The notes under the pieces are model-generated. The model was given only the letters and a program-made list of their open reading frames with translations. It was not told the origin of the DNA and did no database searches. From UBA11606 sp964504305 (GTDB lineage Bacteria > Actinomycetota > Acidimicrobiia > Acidimicrobiales > Aldehydirespiratoraceae): a stretch of DNA of 64,000 nt. Of the stretch, positions 53,171 through 61,871 are shown in pieces (the stretch's first letter is position 1; every line of letters starts with the position of its first letter). The stretch spans positions 62,001 through 126,000 of the forward strand of contig CAZDEB010000003.1 of NCBI GenBank assembly GCA_964504305.1. The letters run 5' to 3'. The position numbers and the translations under genes are program-made.

Positions 53171-54538
53171 ATGACTCGATGGATTCGCCTGTTGGCGATT
53201 TTGAGTGCGGTATTGGTGCTGGGGGCGGCTTGTGGCCGTGACAGTTCGATCGCCGCGGCATCAGATGACGAAATGCCAGATGACGAGATGCCTGACGATG
53301 GCATGGCTGACGATATGCCTGACGATGACATGGCTGACGACATGCACGGGGAGCAGACATTTCGTGTGACGCTGACCAACACTTCGGACTCGTTTGCCTA
53401 CGCCGCGAGTGGAGCGTCGGCGATTCCTGTCGGTGCAACCGAAGCCGGTCCGGCGTTTCCGGGTAGCGGCTACGAGTTTGTTGTACCGCGCGCGGCTAGC
53501 CGGTTGACGATCGCTTCGATGTTCGTTCAGTCCAACGACTGGTTCTGGTCATCTGGTCCTGAGGGAATTGCTCTGGTGGATGTCGATGGAAACCCAGTGA
53601 GCGGTGATGTAACGCACGAAGTATCGCTATGGGACGCCGGCACCGAAGCCGATCAGACGCCGGGCGAGGGTTCCGACCAGGCACCGCGTCAGGCCGCACC
53701 GAATACCGGTGAAGCCGATCCCGACCCGACGGTCCGTGCGGTCGACGGCTTCGACGCGACCGACTACGTGCGGGTCGTGCTGACCCCGAACGCCGACGGA
53801 AGCACGACCGTTGCCGTCGACAATGTCGGCGCCGCGGCCGCGGTTGTCGGTCCGATCGCGCCAGTGGCGTGGGCGGTGCACGGAGAAGGTAGCGCGCTGT
53901 TCACCCCTGGAGAGGCGGCCCCCGCCGGACTCGAATCGCTGGCCGAGGATGGCAGCCCGGCCGCTCTTGCCAGCTCGCTCGGGCTTCGGACCGGCACCAC
54001 CACACCTTTTGCTCCAGTGGCTTTTGTGGTCAGCGAGGATCTCGATCCCATCTTTTCTCCCGGCGCGGTGGCGTCGGCGGGGCTTGAATCTCTGGCCGAG
54101 GATGGGAGCCCTGCGGCGTTGGTGCCGGAGCTGGTTGCTGCCGGTTTCGAACACGCCGGCGCCGCAACAAATCCCGACGGCGGACCTGATGCCGGACCAG
54201 CGTTTCCCACAAGCTCGTACACGTTTGAGGTCGACGGTGAACAAGGCGACCGGTTGTCGTTTGTTTCGATGTTTGTGCAATCCAACGACTGGTTTGTGGC
54301 CGGCCGGAACCTGGCGCTGTTCGACGCCGATGGCGTTGCGTTAAGTGGCGATATCACCGCGTCGTTGGGCCTCTACGACGCCGGGACGGAGCTCGATCAG
54401 GCGGTCGCCGCTGGTCCGGATCAAGCGCCTCGTCAGGCCGGGCCCAATACCGGAGCCGCCGATCCGGATTCTTCCATTCGGCCAATCGACTTCGATTTGG
54501 CCGGCCACCTGGTACTGACCATCGAGGTCATCGGCTAG
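53171..54538 (+). CDS. Spondin-domain-like lipoprotein
   Basis: 455 aa from ATG 53171, 7 bases after GGAGG. Signal peptide with lipobox LGAAC, so lipid-anchored outside the membrane. An acidic methionine-rich stretch follows (residues about 32-58), then two spondin_N-like modules, each with a SMFVQSNDWF block and [LW]DAGTE near the end. In the middle a segment GLESLAEDGSPAAL occurs twice. Bacterial spondin-domain proteins are secreted proteins of unknown role. The gene converges on pgl. Confidence 0.85.
   Translation: MTRWIRLLAILSAVLVLGAACGRDSSIAAASDDEMPDDEMPDDGMADDMPDDDMADDMHGEQTFRVTLTNTSDSFAYAASGASAIPVGATEAGPAFPGSGYEFVVPRAASRLTIASMFVQSNDWFWSSGPEGIALVDVDGNPVSGDVTHEVSLWDAGTEADQTPGEGSDQAPRQAAPNTGEADPDPTVRAVDGFDATDYVRVVLTPNADGSTTVAVDNVGAAAAVVGPIAPVAWAVHGEGSALFTPGEAAPAGLESLAEDGSPAALASSLGLRTGTTTPFAPVAFVVSEDLDPIFSPGAVASAGLESLAEDGSPAALVPELVAAGFEHAGAATNPDGGPDAGPAFPTSSYTFEVDGEQGDRLSFVSMFVQSNDWFVAGRNLALFDADGVALSGDITASLGLYDAGTELDQAVAAGPDQAPRQAGPNTGAADPDSSIRPIDFDLAGHLVLTIEVIG
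53264..53344 (+). repeat. Acidic/methionine codon repeat
   Basis: Imperfect 12- to 15-base units encode DDEMP, DDEMP, DDGMA, DDMP, DDDMA and DDM just after the lipobox. The stretch could act as a flexible stalk or a metal-binding segment. Confidence 0.75.
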
Positions 54539-54716
54539 TCGGTTCTAACTGTCTCGGAAATCTCCTGGAGATTCCTAACGTCGGTCGAGTTTCGGCCGAT
54601 GGGGTGGGGAACAACCCCTCCAGGTTGACGCAGCGTCGGATTCGACCCTCAATGTCGAGCCGGCGCTGCACCGCGACGGGCCTGAATAGAGCGGTGCTGG
54701 AGAAGGCGGCGCAGCC
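54539..54716. other. Convergent intergenic region with a 15-base perfect palindrome
   Basis: This is the longest gene-free stretch in the window (178 bases). It contains AATCTCC-T-GGAGATT (54559-54573) and a short GGGG/CCCC hairpin near 54605-54618. No T-run follows either, so a rho-independent terminator is not clear. No gene is seen. Confidence 0.5.
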
Positions 54717-55406
54717 CTAGGTTGGTTTGCTAGCGGCGAAGGCGTCGGTGATGAGCGTTGTCTCGACGGTCGTGACCTGCGATGCGGGCAGTGTTGGGTC
54801 GCGGCCGATCATCTGGGTCAGCACCGACCGCTTGGCCGCTCCGGTCACGATCCACAAGCGGTGCCGGGCTCGGTTGATGAGCGGGTAGGTCATGGTCATC
54901 CGGCGAGCCCCGGCGTAGGGACCAGTGAGGTCGATGTCTCGATCGACGGTATCGAGACTCGAGTCGTCAGGTACCAGCGACGCGGTGTGGCCATCGGCGC
55001 CGAGTCCGAGCTGCACAAGGTCTAGCACCGCGGGTTGCCCGGCCGCCTCCTCGATAGCCACCTGATACGCGCTTGCCTCGCGGGGGAGATCGTCGGTCAC
55101 AACAGGCATCGGCGCATAGTTGCCGATGGGGCTGAGGTCGGCCAAGTGCTCTCTGATCATCGTGTCGTTTCGTGTCTCGGTGCCGTCGGGAGCGACTCGT
55201 TCGTCGACTTGAAACAGCTGTATACGCGGCCAGTCGATCCGGTCTGACTTGGCGAGTTGGTCCAGAAACCGGCGGGGCGTAGAGCCCCCCGATACGGCCC
55301 AAACGAACGTCCCGCGACGTTCGATCGCATCGGCGGCTAGATCGACGAACACCCTGGCCGCGGCCCGTGCGACGTGGTCGCCCGATGGTGCTCCTATGAT
55401 CTTCAT
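54717..55406 (-). CDS. pgl: 6-phosphogluconolactonase
   Basis: 229 aa from ATG 55406, in an ATGA overlap with zwf; the longer frame to 55538 lies inside zwf. DevB/Pgl family with WAVSGGSTPRRFL, QLFQVDERVAP, LGLGADGHTASL and a VTGAAKR segment. It hydrolyses the G6PD product in the oxidative pentose phosphate pathway. It is the last gene of the gnd-zwf-pgl operon. Confidence 0.94.
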   Translation of the reverse strand: MKIIGAPSGDHVARAAARVFVDLAADAIERRGTFVWAVSGGSTPRRFLDQLAKSDRIDWPRIQLFQVDERVAPDGTETRNDTMIREHLADLSPIGNYAPMPVVTDDLPREASAYQVAIEEAAGQPAVLDLVQLGLGADGHTASLVPDDSSLDTVDRDIDLTGPYAGARRMTMTYPLINRARHRLWIVTGAAKRSVLTQMIGRDPTLPASQVTTVETTLITDAFAASKPT

Positions 55407-56776
55407 TGGTTCGGCGTGCCAGTTATCCAGGCCATACCCTTGGGTAGTACTCGGTCTTCGCAGTCGGGCCCCCAACTGCCTGGCCGGTAGGTGCAGATCT
55501 CGGGGGGATTCGATAACAACGGATCGATGATTCGCCAAGCCTCTTCCACTCCGTCTTGGCGGGCAAACAGGCGGGGGTCTCCGGCCAGAGCATCCCCGAT
55601 CAAGCGCTCATAGGCATCGGGGCCGTCGCCGCCGAGAGCTTGGCCGTAGTCGACGGTGAGGTCGACGGCGCGACTGGTTAGATCCTGTCCTGGGACTTTG
55701 GCCTGCATGGTCATCGAGATGACATCGTCGGGCTTCATCCGGAAACGAATGCTGTTGGGGGCGGGGGAGTCGTCTCCGCCAAACAACATGGTGGGTGGCG
55801 GGAGCAGTTCAACGACCGCTTCGGTGACGGTTCCGGCCATGGCTTTCCCGGCCCGAATGCAGAACGGAACTCCGGCCCATCGCCAGTTGTCGATTTCGAA
55901 CGTGACCGCGGCGAAGGTTTCGGTCGCCGAGTCGGGGCGCACGTCGGGTTCGCTCAGGTACCCGTCGTATTGGCCAAACACGGCCTGGTCGGGCCGCAGT
56001 GGTTTGATGGCCCTCATGACCTTGACTCGTTCGTCTCGAAGCGCGTCGGGATCATCGGAGGATGGTGGTTCCATCGCCAAGAGCGCAACCATTTGCAGCA
56101 GGTGGTTTTGCACGACGTCGCGAACGGCACCGACGTTGTCGTAAAATTTTCCTCGCCCTTCGATCCCAAACGACTCGGCCATGGTGACTTGCACGCTGGC
56201 GATGTGGCGACGGTTCCAGATCGGTTCGAGCAGGGAGTTGGCAAATCGAAACACCATGAGGTTCTGAACCGGTTCTTTGCCCAGAAAATGGTCGATTCGG
56301 TAAATCGCCGATTCGTCGAAGTGACGATGAAGTATCTGGTTGAGCTCTTGCGCCGAAGCCAGATCTCGTCCAAACGGCTTTTCCACCACGAGTCGACCGT
56401 GTTGGTGAAATCCAACCGAAGCGAGTCCCGTGGCGACATCGTCAAACAGGCTTGGCGGGATGGCCATGAAGAAAACCGGCAGTGAGCAGTCCCGAAGTTG
56501 GTGGGCGAGCGCGCCGTAAAGAGAGGCGTCTTGGTAGTCGCCTCGCAGATAACTGACTCGGTGGCACAAGCTTTCGACGACGGCCCGCTCGCGGTCACTC
56601 AAAGCATCGGCGATGTGGGCGCGTAGGTCGTTGTCGGTCCAGTCGCTACGGGCGGCACCGACGATCGGCAGGTCGAGTCGGCCCTCGGCCTCGAGTTCGT
56701 AGAGCGCGGGAAGAAGTTTCTTCTTGGCCAGATCTCCGGTTATGCCGAAGAGAACTAGGGCATCGGCCGAGCTCAT
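55403..56776 (-). CDS. zwf: Glucose-6-phosphate 1-dehydrogenase
   Basis: 457 aa from ATG 56776, overlapping gnd by 4 bases. The N-terminus LVLFGITGDLAKKKLLPAL gives the dinucleotide site, followed by VVEKPFGRDL and the active-site RIDHFLGKEPVQNLMVFRFA. It feeds glucose-6-phosphate into the pentose phosphate pathway, yielding NADPH for biosynthesis. This is the conventional NAD(P)-type enzyme, not the F420-dependent one (FGD). Confidence 0.96.
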   Translation of the reverse strand: MSSADALVLFGITGDLAKKKLLPALYELEAEGRLDLPIVGAARSDWTDNDLRAHIADALSDRERAVVESLCHRVSYLRGDYQDASLYGALAHQLRDCSLPVFFMAIPPSLFDDVATGLASVGFHQHGRLVVEKPFGRDLASAQELNQILHRHFDESAIYRIDHFLGKEPVQNLMVFRFANSLLEPIWNRRHIASVQVTMAESFGIEGRGKFYDNVGAVRDVVQNHLLQMVALLAMEPPSSDDPDALRDERVKVMRAIKPLRPDQAVFGQYDGYLSEPDVRPDSATETFAAVTFEIDNWRWAGVPFCIRAGKAMAGTVTEAVVELLPPPTMLFGGDDSPAPNSIRFRMKPDDVISMTMQAKVPGQDLTSRAVDLTVDYGQALGGDGPDAYERLIGDALAGDPRLFARQDGVEEAWRIIDPLLSNPPEICTYRPGSWGPDCEDRVLPKGMAWITGTPNQ

Positions 56777-57786
56777 TGGTCCTTCTCGTGGTGGCCGCCG
56801 AACTCTTTGCGCATCGCCGACAACGCCTTGCCGGCGTAGTCGAAGCGGTCGCGACTCGCGAAACGCTCGAACAGAGACGCGGCGATCGTATGGGCCGGGA
56901 CGCCAACGTCGACTGCAGCTTTCACCGTCCAACGACCTTCGCCAGAGTCGCTGACTCGGCCGGCAAAACCGTCGAGGTTGGGGTCGGCGGCATAGGCGTT
57001 GGCGGTCAGGTCGACGAGCCACGAACTGATGACGCTGCCTCGCCGCCAGAGCTCGGCTATCGCGGCAATGTCAAAGTCGTATTGGTAGGCCCGGGGATCG
57101 TCGAGAGGGGCGGTTTCGGCGTCGTTTTGACGGTTGGCGGATCCGATATCTGCCGCATCAAGGATGGCCAACCCTTCACCCATTGCGGCCATCATCCCGT
57201 ATTCGATACCGTTGTGAACCATCTTCACGAAATGGCCGGCACCGGCAGGCCCGCAGTGCAGCCAGCCGTGTTCGGCCGGTTGGCGCTCGCCTTCGAGGTT
57301 GGCCGTGCGTTCGACCGAGTCGGTGCCGGGAGAGATGGTGTCGAGCAGCGGAGCCATGGCCGAAACAATTTCGGGTTCTCCGCCGACCATCAGACAGAAG
57401 CCCCGTTCGAGGCCGAAAACGCCCCCGCTGGTACCTATGTCGACGTAGTGCAGGGCGTGTTTGGCCAAAGCGTCGGCCCGGTCGATGTCGTGGCGGTAGA
57501 AGGTATTGCCGCCGTCGATCACCACATCGCCCGGCTCGAGCAGGGGAGTTAGATCGTCGATCACCTGGTCGACAAACGCCGCCGGGATCATGATCCAGAT
57601 GCGGCGCGGCGCCGAAGTCTTGGAGACCAGGTCGGCCAAGTCGTCGGCTCCCAACGCTCCTTCGGCCACAAGTTCGTCGACCGCGTCGACGTGTACATCG
57701 GTGACAACGCACTCGTGTCCGTCGTTCATCAAGCGGCGGACAAGGTTGGCCCCCATTCGACCGAGTCCAACCATTGCAAGCTGCAT
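56773..57786 (-). CDS. gnd: 6-phosphogluconate dehydrogenase, decarboxylating (short GndA/YqeC type)
   Basis: 337 aa. The NAD(P) motif MVGLGRMGANLVRRL, the substrate segment VIDGGNTFYRHD, GTSGGVFGLERGFCLMVGG, and the catalytic lysine/asparagine KMVHNGIEYGMM are present. The short length and absent C-terminal helical tail mark the NAD-preferring YqeC/GntZ-like class. AGGAA-type ribosome-binding site about 8 bases upstream. First gene of gnd-zwf-pgl, all joined by ATGA overlaps. Confidence 0.95.
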   Translation of the reverse strand: MQLAMVGLGRMGANLVRRLMNDGHECVVTDVHVDAVDELVAEGALGADDLADLVSKTSAPRRIWIMIPAAFVDQVIDDLTPLLEPGDVVIDGGNTFYRHDIDRADALAKHALHYVDIGTSGGVFGLERGFCLMVGGEPEIVSAMAPLLDTISPGTDSVERTANLEGERQPAEHGWLHCGPAGAGHFVKMVHNGIEYGMMAAMGEGLAILDAADIGSANRQNDAETAPLDDPRAYQYDFDIAAIAELWRRGSVISSWLVDLTANAYAADPNLDGFAGRVSDSGEGRWTVKAAVDVGVPAHTIAASLFERFASRDRFDYAGKALSAMRKEFGGHHEKDQ

Positions 57787-57818
57787 CTGTGTGCCTTCCG
57801 AACGGGGGAGTTGAGTGG

Positions 57819-59045
57819 CTACTCCCGTTGAGTGCCAACCTTAAGGTCTTTGAACGGCACACCCTTGTCGACGCTGATGTCGCGGGGGAGTCCCAGGACC
57901 CGATCGCCGATGATATTGCGTTGAATCTCGTTGGTTCCGCCGGCGATGCCGGCTTGTAGCCCGGTGAGAGCGGTGCGGGCCCAGCCGCCGCCGGTCGAGC
58001 CTTCCCAAGCAACGCTGTCGGCGCCCACGATTTCCATTGAGAGGTCGCGAGCGAAGTTCATGTTGTTGGTGCTGATCAACTTCCCGAGCGACCCGCCGGG
58101 ACCCGGGGTTTTGCCGGCTTGGAGTTCGGCGCGTGTTCGCATCGAGATCAGCGACGCCGTTGTTTCCAGGGTGTAGAGCTTCATCAGGCCATCTCGAATT
58201 ACCGGATCGTCGGCCTTGCCCAGCTTTTTGGCCTCGGCGATCAATTGGTCGGCCCGTTCGTGTCGGATGCCTCCAACCGCACCGGCGCCGATGGCGACCC
58301 GTTCGTACATGAGCATGGCGGTCGCCATGTTCCAGCCGTTGTTCAACTCGCCCAGCAGGTTCGCGGCGGGAATCTCGACGTCGGTGAAGAACACTTCGTT
58401 GAAGTGCATGCCCCCGTCGATTTGGTGGATCGGCCGGATCTCGACGCCGGGGATGTCCATCGGAACGATGAACATCGAGATGCCGGCGTGTTTGGCAACT
58501 TCGGGGTTGGTGCGGGCAATGACCACGCCGTAGTCCGAGACGTGGGCGAGTGTGGTCCAGACCTTTTGGCCGTTGATGATCCACGTGTCGCCGTCGCGTT
58601 CGGCTTTGGTTTGCAAACTGGCTACGTCCGAGCCGGCGCCCGGCTCAGAAAACATCTGGCACCACACGGTCTTGGCGCTGATGTTGTCGGCGAGGTAAGC
58701 CGCTTTTTGTTCGGGCGTGCCGTACTCGTTGAGCATGGGCAGACACATGCCATGGGAGATCGTGAGCTCGAATGTCATGTTGGGGTACGTGCCGTACTCT
58801 TCGCGCCAGATGCGTTCGTGGTCTTTGGTGAGTCCTTGCCCGCCGTACTCGACGGGATAGGTGAGGCCCGCCAGTTCGGCATCGACCAGAGCGGCTTGGA
58901 ACGCCTTGCCATATTCGAGGCGGCGGGACCCGCGAGGGTCGGCGTCGCCGCTCATGTTCATTCCCGTGGCGTGCTCGTCGAGGAAAGCTTTGCACCGGGC
59001 GCGGAACTCGTCGGTTTCGGTCGGGGAAAGAGCAGGTGTGGACAT
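57819..59045 (-). CDS. Acyl-CoA dehydrogenase
   Basis: 408 aa. ACAD fold with YPVEYGGQGL, MFSEPGAGSDVASL, NGQKVWTTLA, EIPAANLLGELNNGWN and the C-terminal GGTNEIQRNIIGDRVLGLPRD. The pattern resembles actinobacterial FadE enzymes of the steroid or branched-acyl catabolic group, some of which work as heterotetramers. No partner gene is adjacent. An AGGAAA site precedes the start. The 32-base gap to gnd contains a weak hairpin overlapping the stop. Confidence 0.92.
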   Translation of the reverse strand: MSTPALSPTETDEFRARCKAFLDEHATGMNMSGDADPRGSRRLEYGKAFQAALVDAELAGLTYPVEYGGQGLTKDHERIWREEYGTYPNMTFELTISHGMCLPMLNEYGTPEQKAAYLADNISAKTVWCQMFSEPGAGSDVASLQTKAERDGDTWIINGQKVWTTLAHVSDYGVVIARTNPEVAKHAGISMFIVPMDIPGVEIRPIHQIDGGMHFNEVFFTDVEIPAANLLGELNNGWNMATAMLMYERVAIGAGAVGGIRHERADQLIAEAKKLGKADDPVIRDGLMKLYTLETTASLISMRTRAELQAGKTPGPGGSLGKLISTNNMNFARDLSMEIVGADSVAWEGSTGGGWARTALTGLQAGIAGGTNEIQRNIIGDRVLGLPRDISVDKGVPFKDLKVGTQRE

Positions 59046-59105
59046 CGGTTTCCTACAAGTTAGTGATCGTTTACATCGTAGTGAGGTCGAGTGCCGACTG
59101 GCGAT

Positions 59106-60305
59106 CTAGGCCGCGGGCGGCTCGCCGCATTCGGCGCAATGGATGTCCTCGATTGGTTCGTTGTTGATGAACGCGGTCAGCCAGTCAACGAACCGGGCAC
59201 CGTCGACGTTGAGGTCGTAGAACTCTTCCTGGAGGTCGATGGTGTGGTTGTTGCCCGCGGCGATGTAGGTCGGCAGGTCGATGCCGGCCGCCTCGATGTA
59301 AGTTTCGCTTTCGGTCAAAACATCAAGAACGGTGCCGCCGCCGCTAAGGCTGAACAGCGCGGCAAACCCGGTCTGGGTCGCGTCGTAAGCGTGGTCGAAT
59401 CGGGCCAGGCGAAGGTTGTCGAACTGGTTGCCCGAGATGATGTAGTTGTCGGGGGCACCGAGCGTCGTGACGTCGATACCTTGGGTCGATGGCCATTCGG
59501 GGATTCCATCGGCGATCCCCCACTGGGTGTTCAAGAAGCCCATGATCGCAGGGTTGGAGCCGTAGCCACCAGCCCCGTCACCCATGGCCAAGACGTCGGC
59601 ATCGGGGTAGTGCTCGGCTACCAGCCCGCCGATTATTGGCGTGGGAACCCCACCGGCCGATGACCCGGTCACGAAGATTTGCGAGGCGTCGGGGAACGTT
59701 TCGAACAGGTAATCAACGCCCTTTTGGGCGTTGATTGCACCGGTGTGGTTGATCACTATGTCGGGGGTGTACTCGTTGGTTCGTGTCCCCAAGAAGACGT
59801 CACCGGTGCAGTACGGCAAGTAGATGATGCTCCAGTCGGCGATTGGGTTCTCGGTGTTTTCGAAATCGAACAGGCCGAACCCGTTGTTCCCGGCTTCGGC
59901 AAATTCGATGTCGGCGGAGATGTTCGGTGAGTACGACTGGGCCGCTCCACCGACTTCGCAGGTTTCGGCGGTGAAACAGGCCCCGCCTGCTTGCAGGAAC
60001 ACCATCACCTTGTTCGGGTCGCCGGCCTTGGTCATGAATTTGTAGTCCGACCCGTCAGCACACATGCAGCCGGGTGCGTCGTGGATTTGCCAGTCGACCG
60101 CCCTCGCCGGCGCGGCGGTTGTGGTGGTGGGCGCTTGGGTTGTTGGTGCGGCCGTGGTGGCGGGTGCGGCCGTGGTTGTGGTGGCCACGGTTGTGCTGCT
60201 CGTTGATCCGGCATCGGTGGTTGATTCGGTAGTGCTGCCGCACGCCGCAGCAACGAGGGTCAAGACAACGATGAAGGGTGCAAGTTTGCGCAAGGGGTTC
60301 TCCAT
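59106..60305 (-). CDS. Pectin-acetylesterase-family lipoprotein
   Basis: 399 aa from ATG 60305. Signal peptide with lipobox VAAAC, then a threonine/alanine-rich stalk (about residues 25-68). The catalytic domain has VMVFLQAGGACFTAETC, IYLPYCTGDVFLG, the nucleophile GSSAGGVPTP and a C-terminal NNHTID histidine, matching the PAE/Notum-type serine esterases. Several cysteines probably form disulfides. It would de-acetylate or de-esterify a surface or environmental carbohydrate or lipid. Pectin itself as substrate is not established. Confidence 0.88.
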   Translation of the reverse strand: MENPLRKLAPFIVVLTLVAAACGSTTESTTDAGSTSSTTVATTTTAAPATTAAPTTQAPTTTTAAPARAVDWQIHDAPGCMCADGSDYKFMTKAGDPNKVMVFLQAGGACFTAETCEVGGAAQSYSPNISADIEFAEAGNNGFGLFDFENTENPIADWSIIYLPYCTGDVFLGTRTNEYTPDIVINHTGAINAQKGVDYLFETFPDASQIFVTGSSAGGVPTPIIGGLVAEHYPDADVLAMGDGAGGYGSNPAIMGFLNTQWGIADGIPEWPSTQGIDVTTLGAPDNYIISGNQFDNLRLARFDHAYDATQTGFAALFSLSGGGTVLDVLTESETYIEAAGIDLPTYIAAGNNHTIDLQEEFYDLNVDGARFVDWLTAFINNEPIEDIHCAECGEPPAA

Positions 60306-60408
60306 GAGGGTGTGCCAAGACGTTAGTGGCACGGGTCGATCCCGGCTAAATGCCGTCAGATCAGGGTCCATGGTTCGTCGCGAATCCACGCAAACATTTC
60401 TCGTCGGG

Positions 60409-61200
60409 TCACGAAGCAACCGCGGTCAGCCCGACCCCTTGGGCGTTCAACAATGTGAGGTTCGGGCCGGTGATCGAGATTGATACTTCGGCGGTATCGA
60501 AGAGCCGGTTGAACTCGGTGGAGTAATCGACATTGTTGCAGTTGTCGGGCCCCGAAGAAGAGTTGTTGTTGCTCATCTGGAACTCCAACGAATTGATGCC
60601 GAGGCTCGCGGAGATAACAAACTCGTGGCAGCCATCGAATCCGGTCATCGTGGCGTCGTCGGCGAAGGTGAACCATCCGGGATTGTCGATAGCGAACGAC
60701 ATGGATGCCTGAGGGTTTTGAAAGCCGGTCACTTCCCAGCGAGTGCCGATGAGGTCCCGGTCGGGGTCAGCGATCCGGCGATTGAGCAGCGTGATCGTGG
60801 TGGTGGCAGTGGCCATTGTGAGTTTGTCCCCAACGAGGCTGATACTGGGATGGGCCGACAAAAAGTCGATCACAAATTGGTCCTGGGCGTGGCGGTCGGG
60901 GTCACAACCCATTTCGGTGATGCCGAACTCGTTGGCCACGAGGGTGCCATCAACAATCTGGTAAGGCCCGCCTCCGCTGTTGCACCCAGCATTGAAGTCG
61001 AGGTTGCCCTCAACAAATCGAAGGACGATGTTTGTGCCGGTAACGAGTGGGCGATCGGCGCCCTCGTCGAGAACACTTGTCGACCAGAACTCTTGACCTT
61101 CGAGTTGGTCAGGCTCGTAGGTGGTGGTTGTGCTGTCACCGCAAGCGGCTCCAAACAAGCCAAGAATGACGAGTAGAGCGAACAGTGTGCGAAAGGTCAT
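60409..61200 (-). CDS. Lipoprotein with two META (HslJ-like) domains
   Basis: 263 aa. Signal peptide with lipobox LFGAAC. Two META-type repeats follow: one with FNAGCNSGGGPYQIVDGTL (around residue 75) and ITEMGCDPDRHAQDQ, a second from about residue 150 (LIGTRWEVTGF) with MTGFDGCHEF. META domains occur in heat-shock protein HslJ and many secreted proteins of uncertain function. The paired cysteines are probably disulfide-linked. Confidence 0.87.
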   Translation of the reverse strand: MTFRTLFALLVILGLFGAACGDSTTTTYEPDQLEGQEFWSTSVLDEGADRPLVTGTNIVLRFVEGNLDFNAGCNSGGGPYQIVDGTLVANEFGITEMGCDPDRHAQDQFVIDFLSAHPSISLVGDKLTMATATTTITLLNRRIADPDRDLIGTRWEVTGFQNPQASMSFAIDNPGWFTFADDATMTGFDGCHEFVISASLGINSLEFQMSNNNSSSGPDNCNNVDYSTEFNRLFDTAEVSISITGPNLTLLNAQGVGLTAVAS

Positions 61201-61270
61201 AACACTGTGACGCTAGGCGAGGAGTTCTGGTTCCCGCCGGGCCCGGTTCTCGCTGAGCCCTAAAACGACG

Positions 61271-61297
61271 GTTGGCCCGAGCAATGCTCGGGCCAAC
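61271..61297 (-). terminator. Rho-independent terminator of ssrA
   Basis: A perfect 12-base-pair stem (61271-61282 with 61286-61297) and 3-base loop, followed on the minus strand by CGTCGTTTTA. It lies 18 bases beyond the tmRNA 3' end. It also insulates the META-lipoprotein gene. Confidence 0.85.
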
Positions 61298-61314
61298 TTG
61301 AATGCACATCAGTG

Positions 61315-61716
61315 TGGAGCTGGAGGGAATCGAACCCTCGTCCGTCAGGTGGTCACCTGACGCGCTACGACCGTTCCCGTGGTGTCTGGCTCAGCGGCCG
61401 CCAGATTGCCGGGTCAAATGGACCGAAGTCCAGCCGCCGGATCTTTCTCCGATGTCAGCGGTCTTTGCCGGCTGTCAGTGGTCTTTCCCTACCGTCCACC
61501 ACCGCTTCTGGTGACAGGCTGCGATGGTCAGGCCCCGCGTGGCATTGCTGCTCGCGATGACTCTCTACTGAGTTTTCTAGTTCAGAGAACTAAATCAGGC
61601 AGCGAGAGTGAGATCGTCCGTATTGGCGTCTCTGTGTTTGCCCTGTTTAAGGAGTCTGAGCAACTCCGGTCGCACGTCAAAGCATCCTGGTCCCAACGTC
61701 GAAACCGATCAGCCCC
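61315..61716 (-). ncRNA. ssrA: Transfer-messenger RNA (tmRNA)
   Basis: About 402 nt. The 5' end GGGGCTGATCGGTTTCGAC is the tmRNA signature. It pairs with the 3' CAGCTCC to give a 7-bp acceptor stem with one G-U. The T arm GAGGG-TTCGATT-CCCTC is complete, with discriminator A and no encoded CCA. The tag frame (61595-61642) reads GKHRDANTDDLTLAA and ends in TGA, giving the LAA tail recognised by ClpXP. The resume codon GGC is inferred from that frame. With SmpB it rescues stalled ribosomes. Confidence 0.93.
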
Positions 61717-61743
61717 TTGTGCCGTCTATTGTCAAGGTGCGGC

Positions 61744-61759
61744 GACGGGCAAGCCCGTC
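61744..61759. other. Inverted repeat upstream of ssrA and the P450 gene
   Basis: GACGGGC-AA-GCCCGTC lies in the 155-base spacer between divergent ssrA and P450. It could be an operator or chance GC symmetry. The spacer otherwise contains TTGACA on the minus strand (61731-61736) and the P450 -10 element. Confidence 0.3.
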
Positions 61760-61859
61760 ACTGACCATGGTACCGCTCTGGCGTGACGCTGTCTCCCCCC
61801 ACCCCGACAGACGGCGAGTCGATGCATGGCCAGATCCGACGACTTACGGTGTAGTGGGC

Positions 61860-61865
61860 TAGCGT
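61860..61865 (+). promoter_or_regulatory. -10 element (TAGCGT) for the P450 gene
   Basis: TAGCGT ends 6 bases before ATG 61872, the leaderless spacing. Confidence 0.5.
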
Positions 61866-61871
61866 CTGGCC

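Noticed and set aside
53077..53241. Small plus-strand frame of 54 codons starting at GTG 53077
   Set aside because: It overlaps the spondin-like lipoprotein gene in another frame. The lipoprotein has a clear ribosome-binding site and signal peptide.
57803..57827. Hairpin between the acyl-CoA dehydrogenase and gnd as a terminator
   Set aside because: The stem is short and imperfect, overlaps the stop codon and is not followed by a T-run.
58119..59063. Plus-strand open frame of 314 codons
   Set aside because: It is fully antisense to the acyl-CoA dehydrogenase, whose motifs are complete.
61302..61862. Short plus-strand reading frames (up to 135 aa) across 61302-61862
   Set aside because: They lie over the tmRNA gene on the opposite strand, have no family features, and are explained by ssrA.
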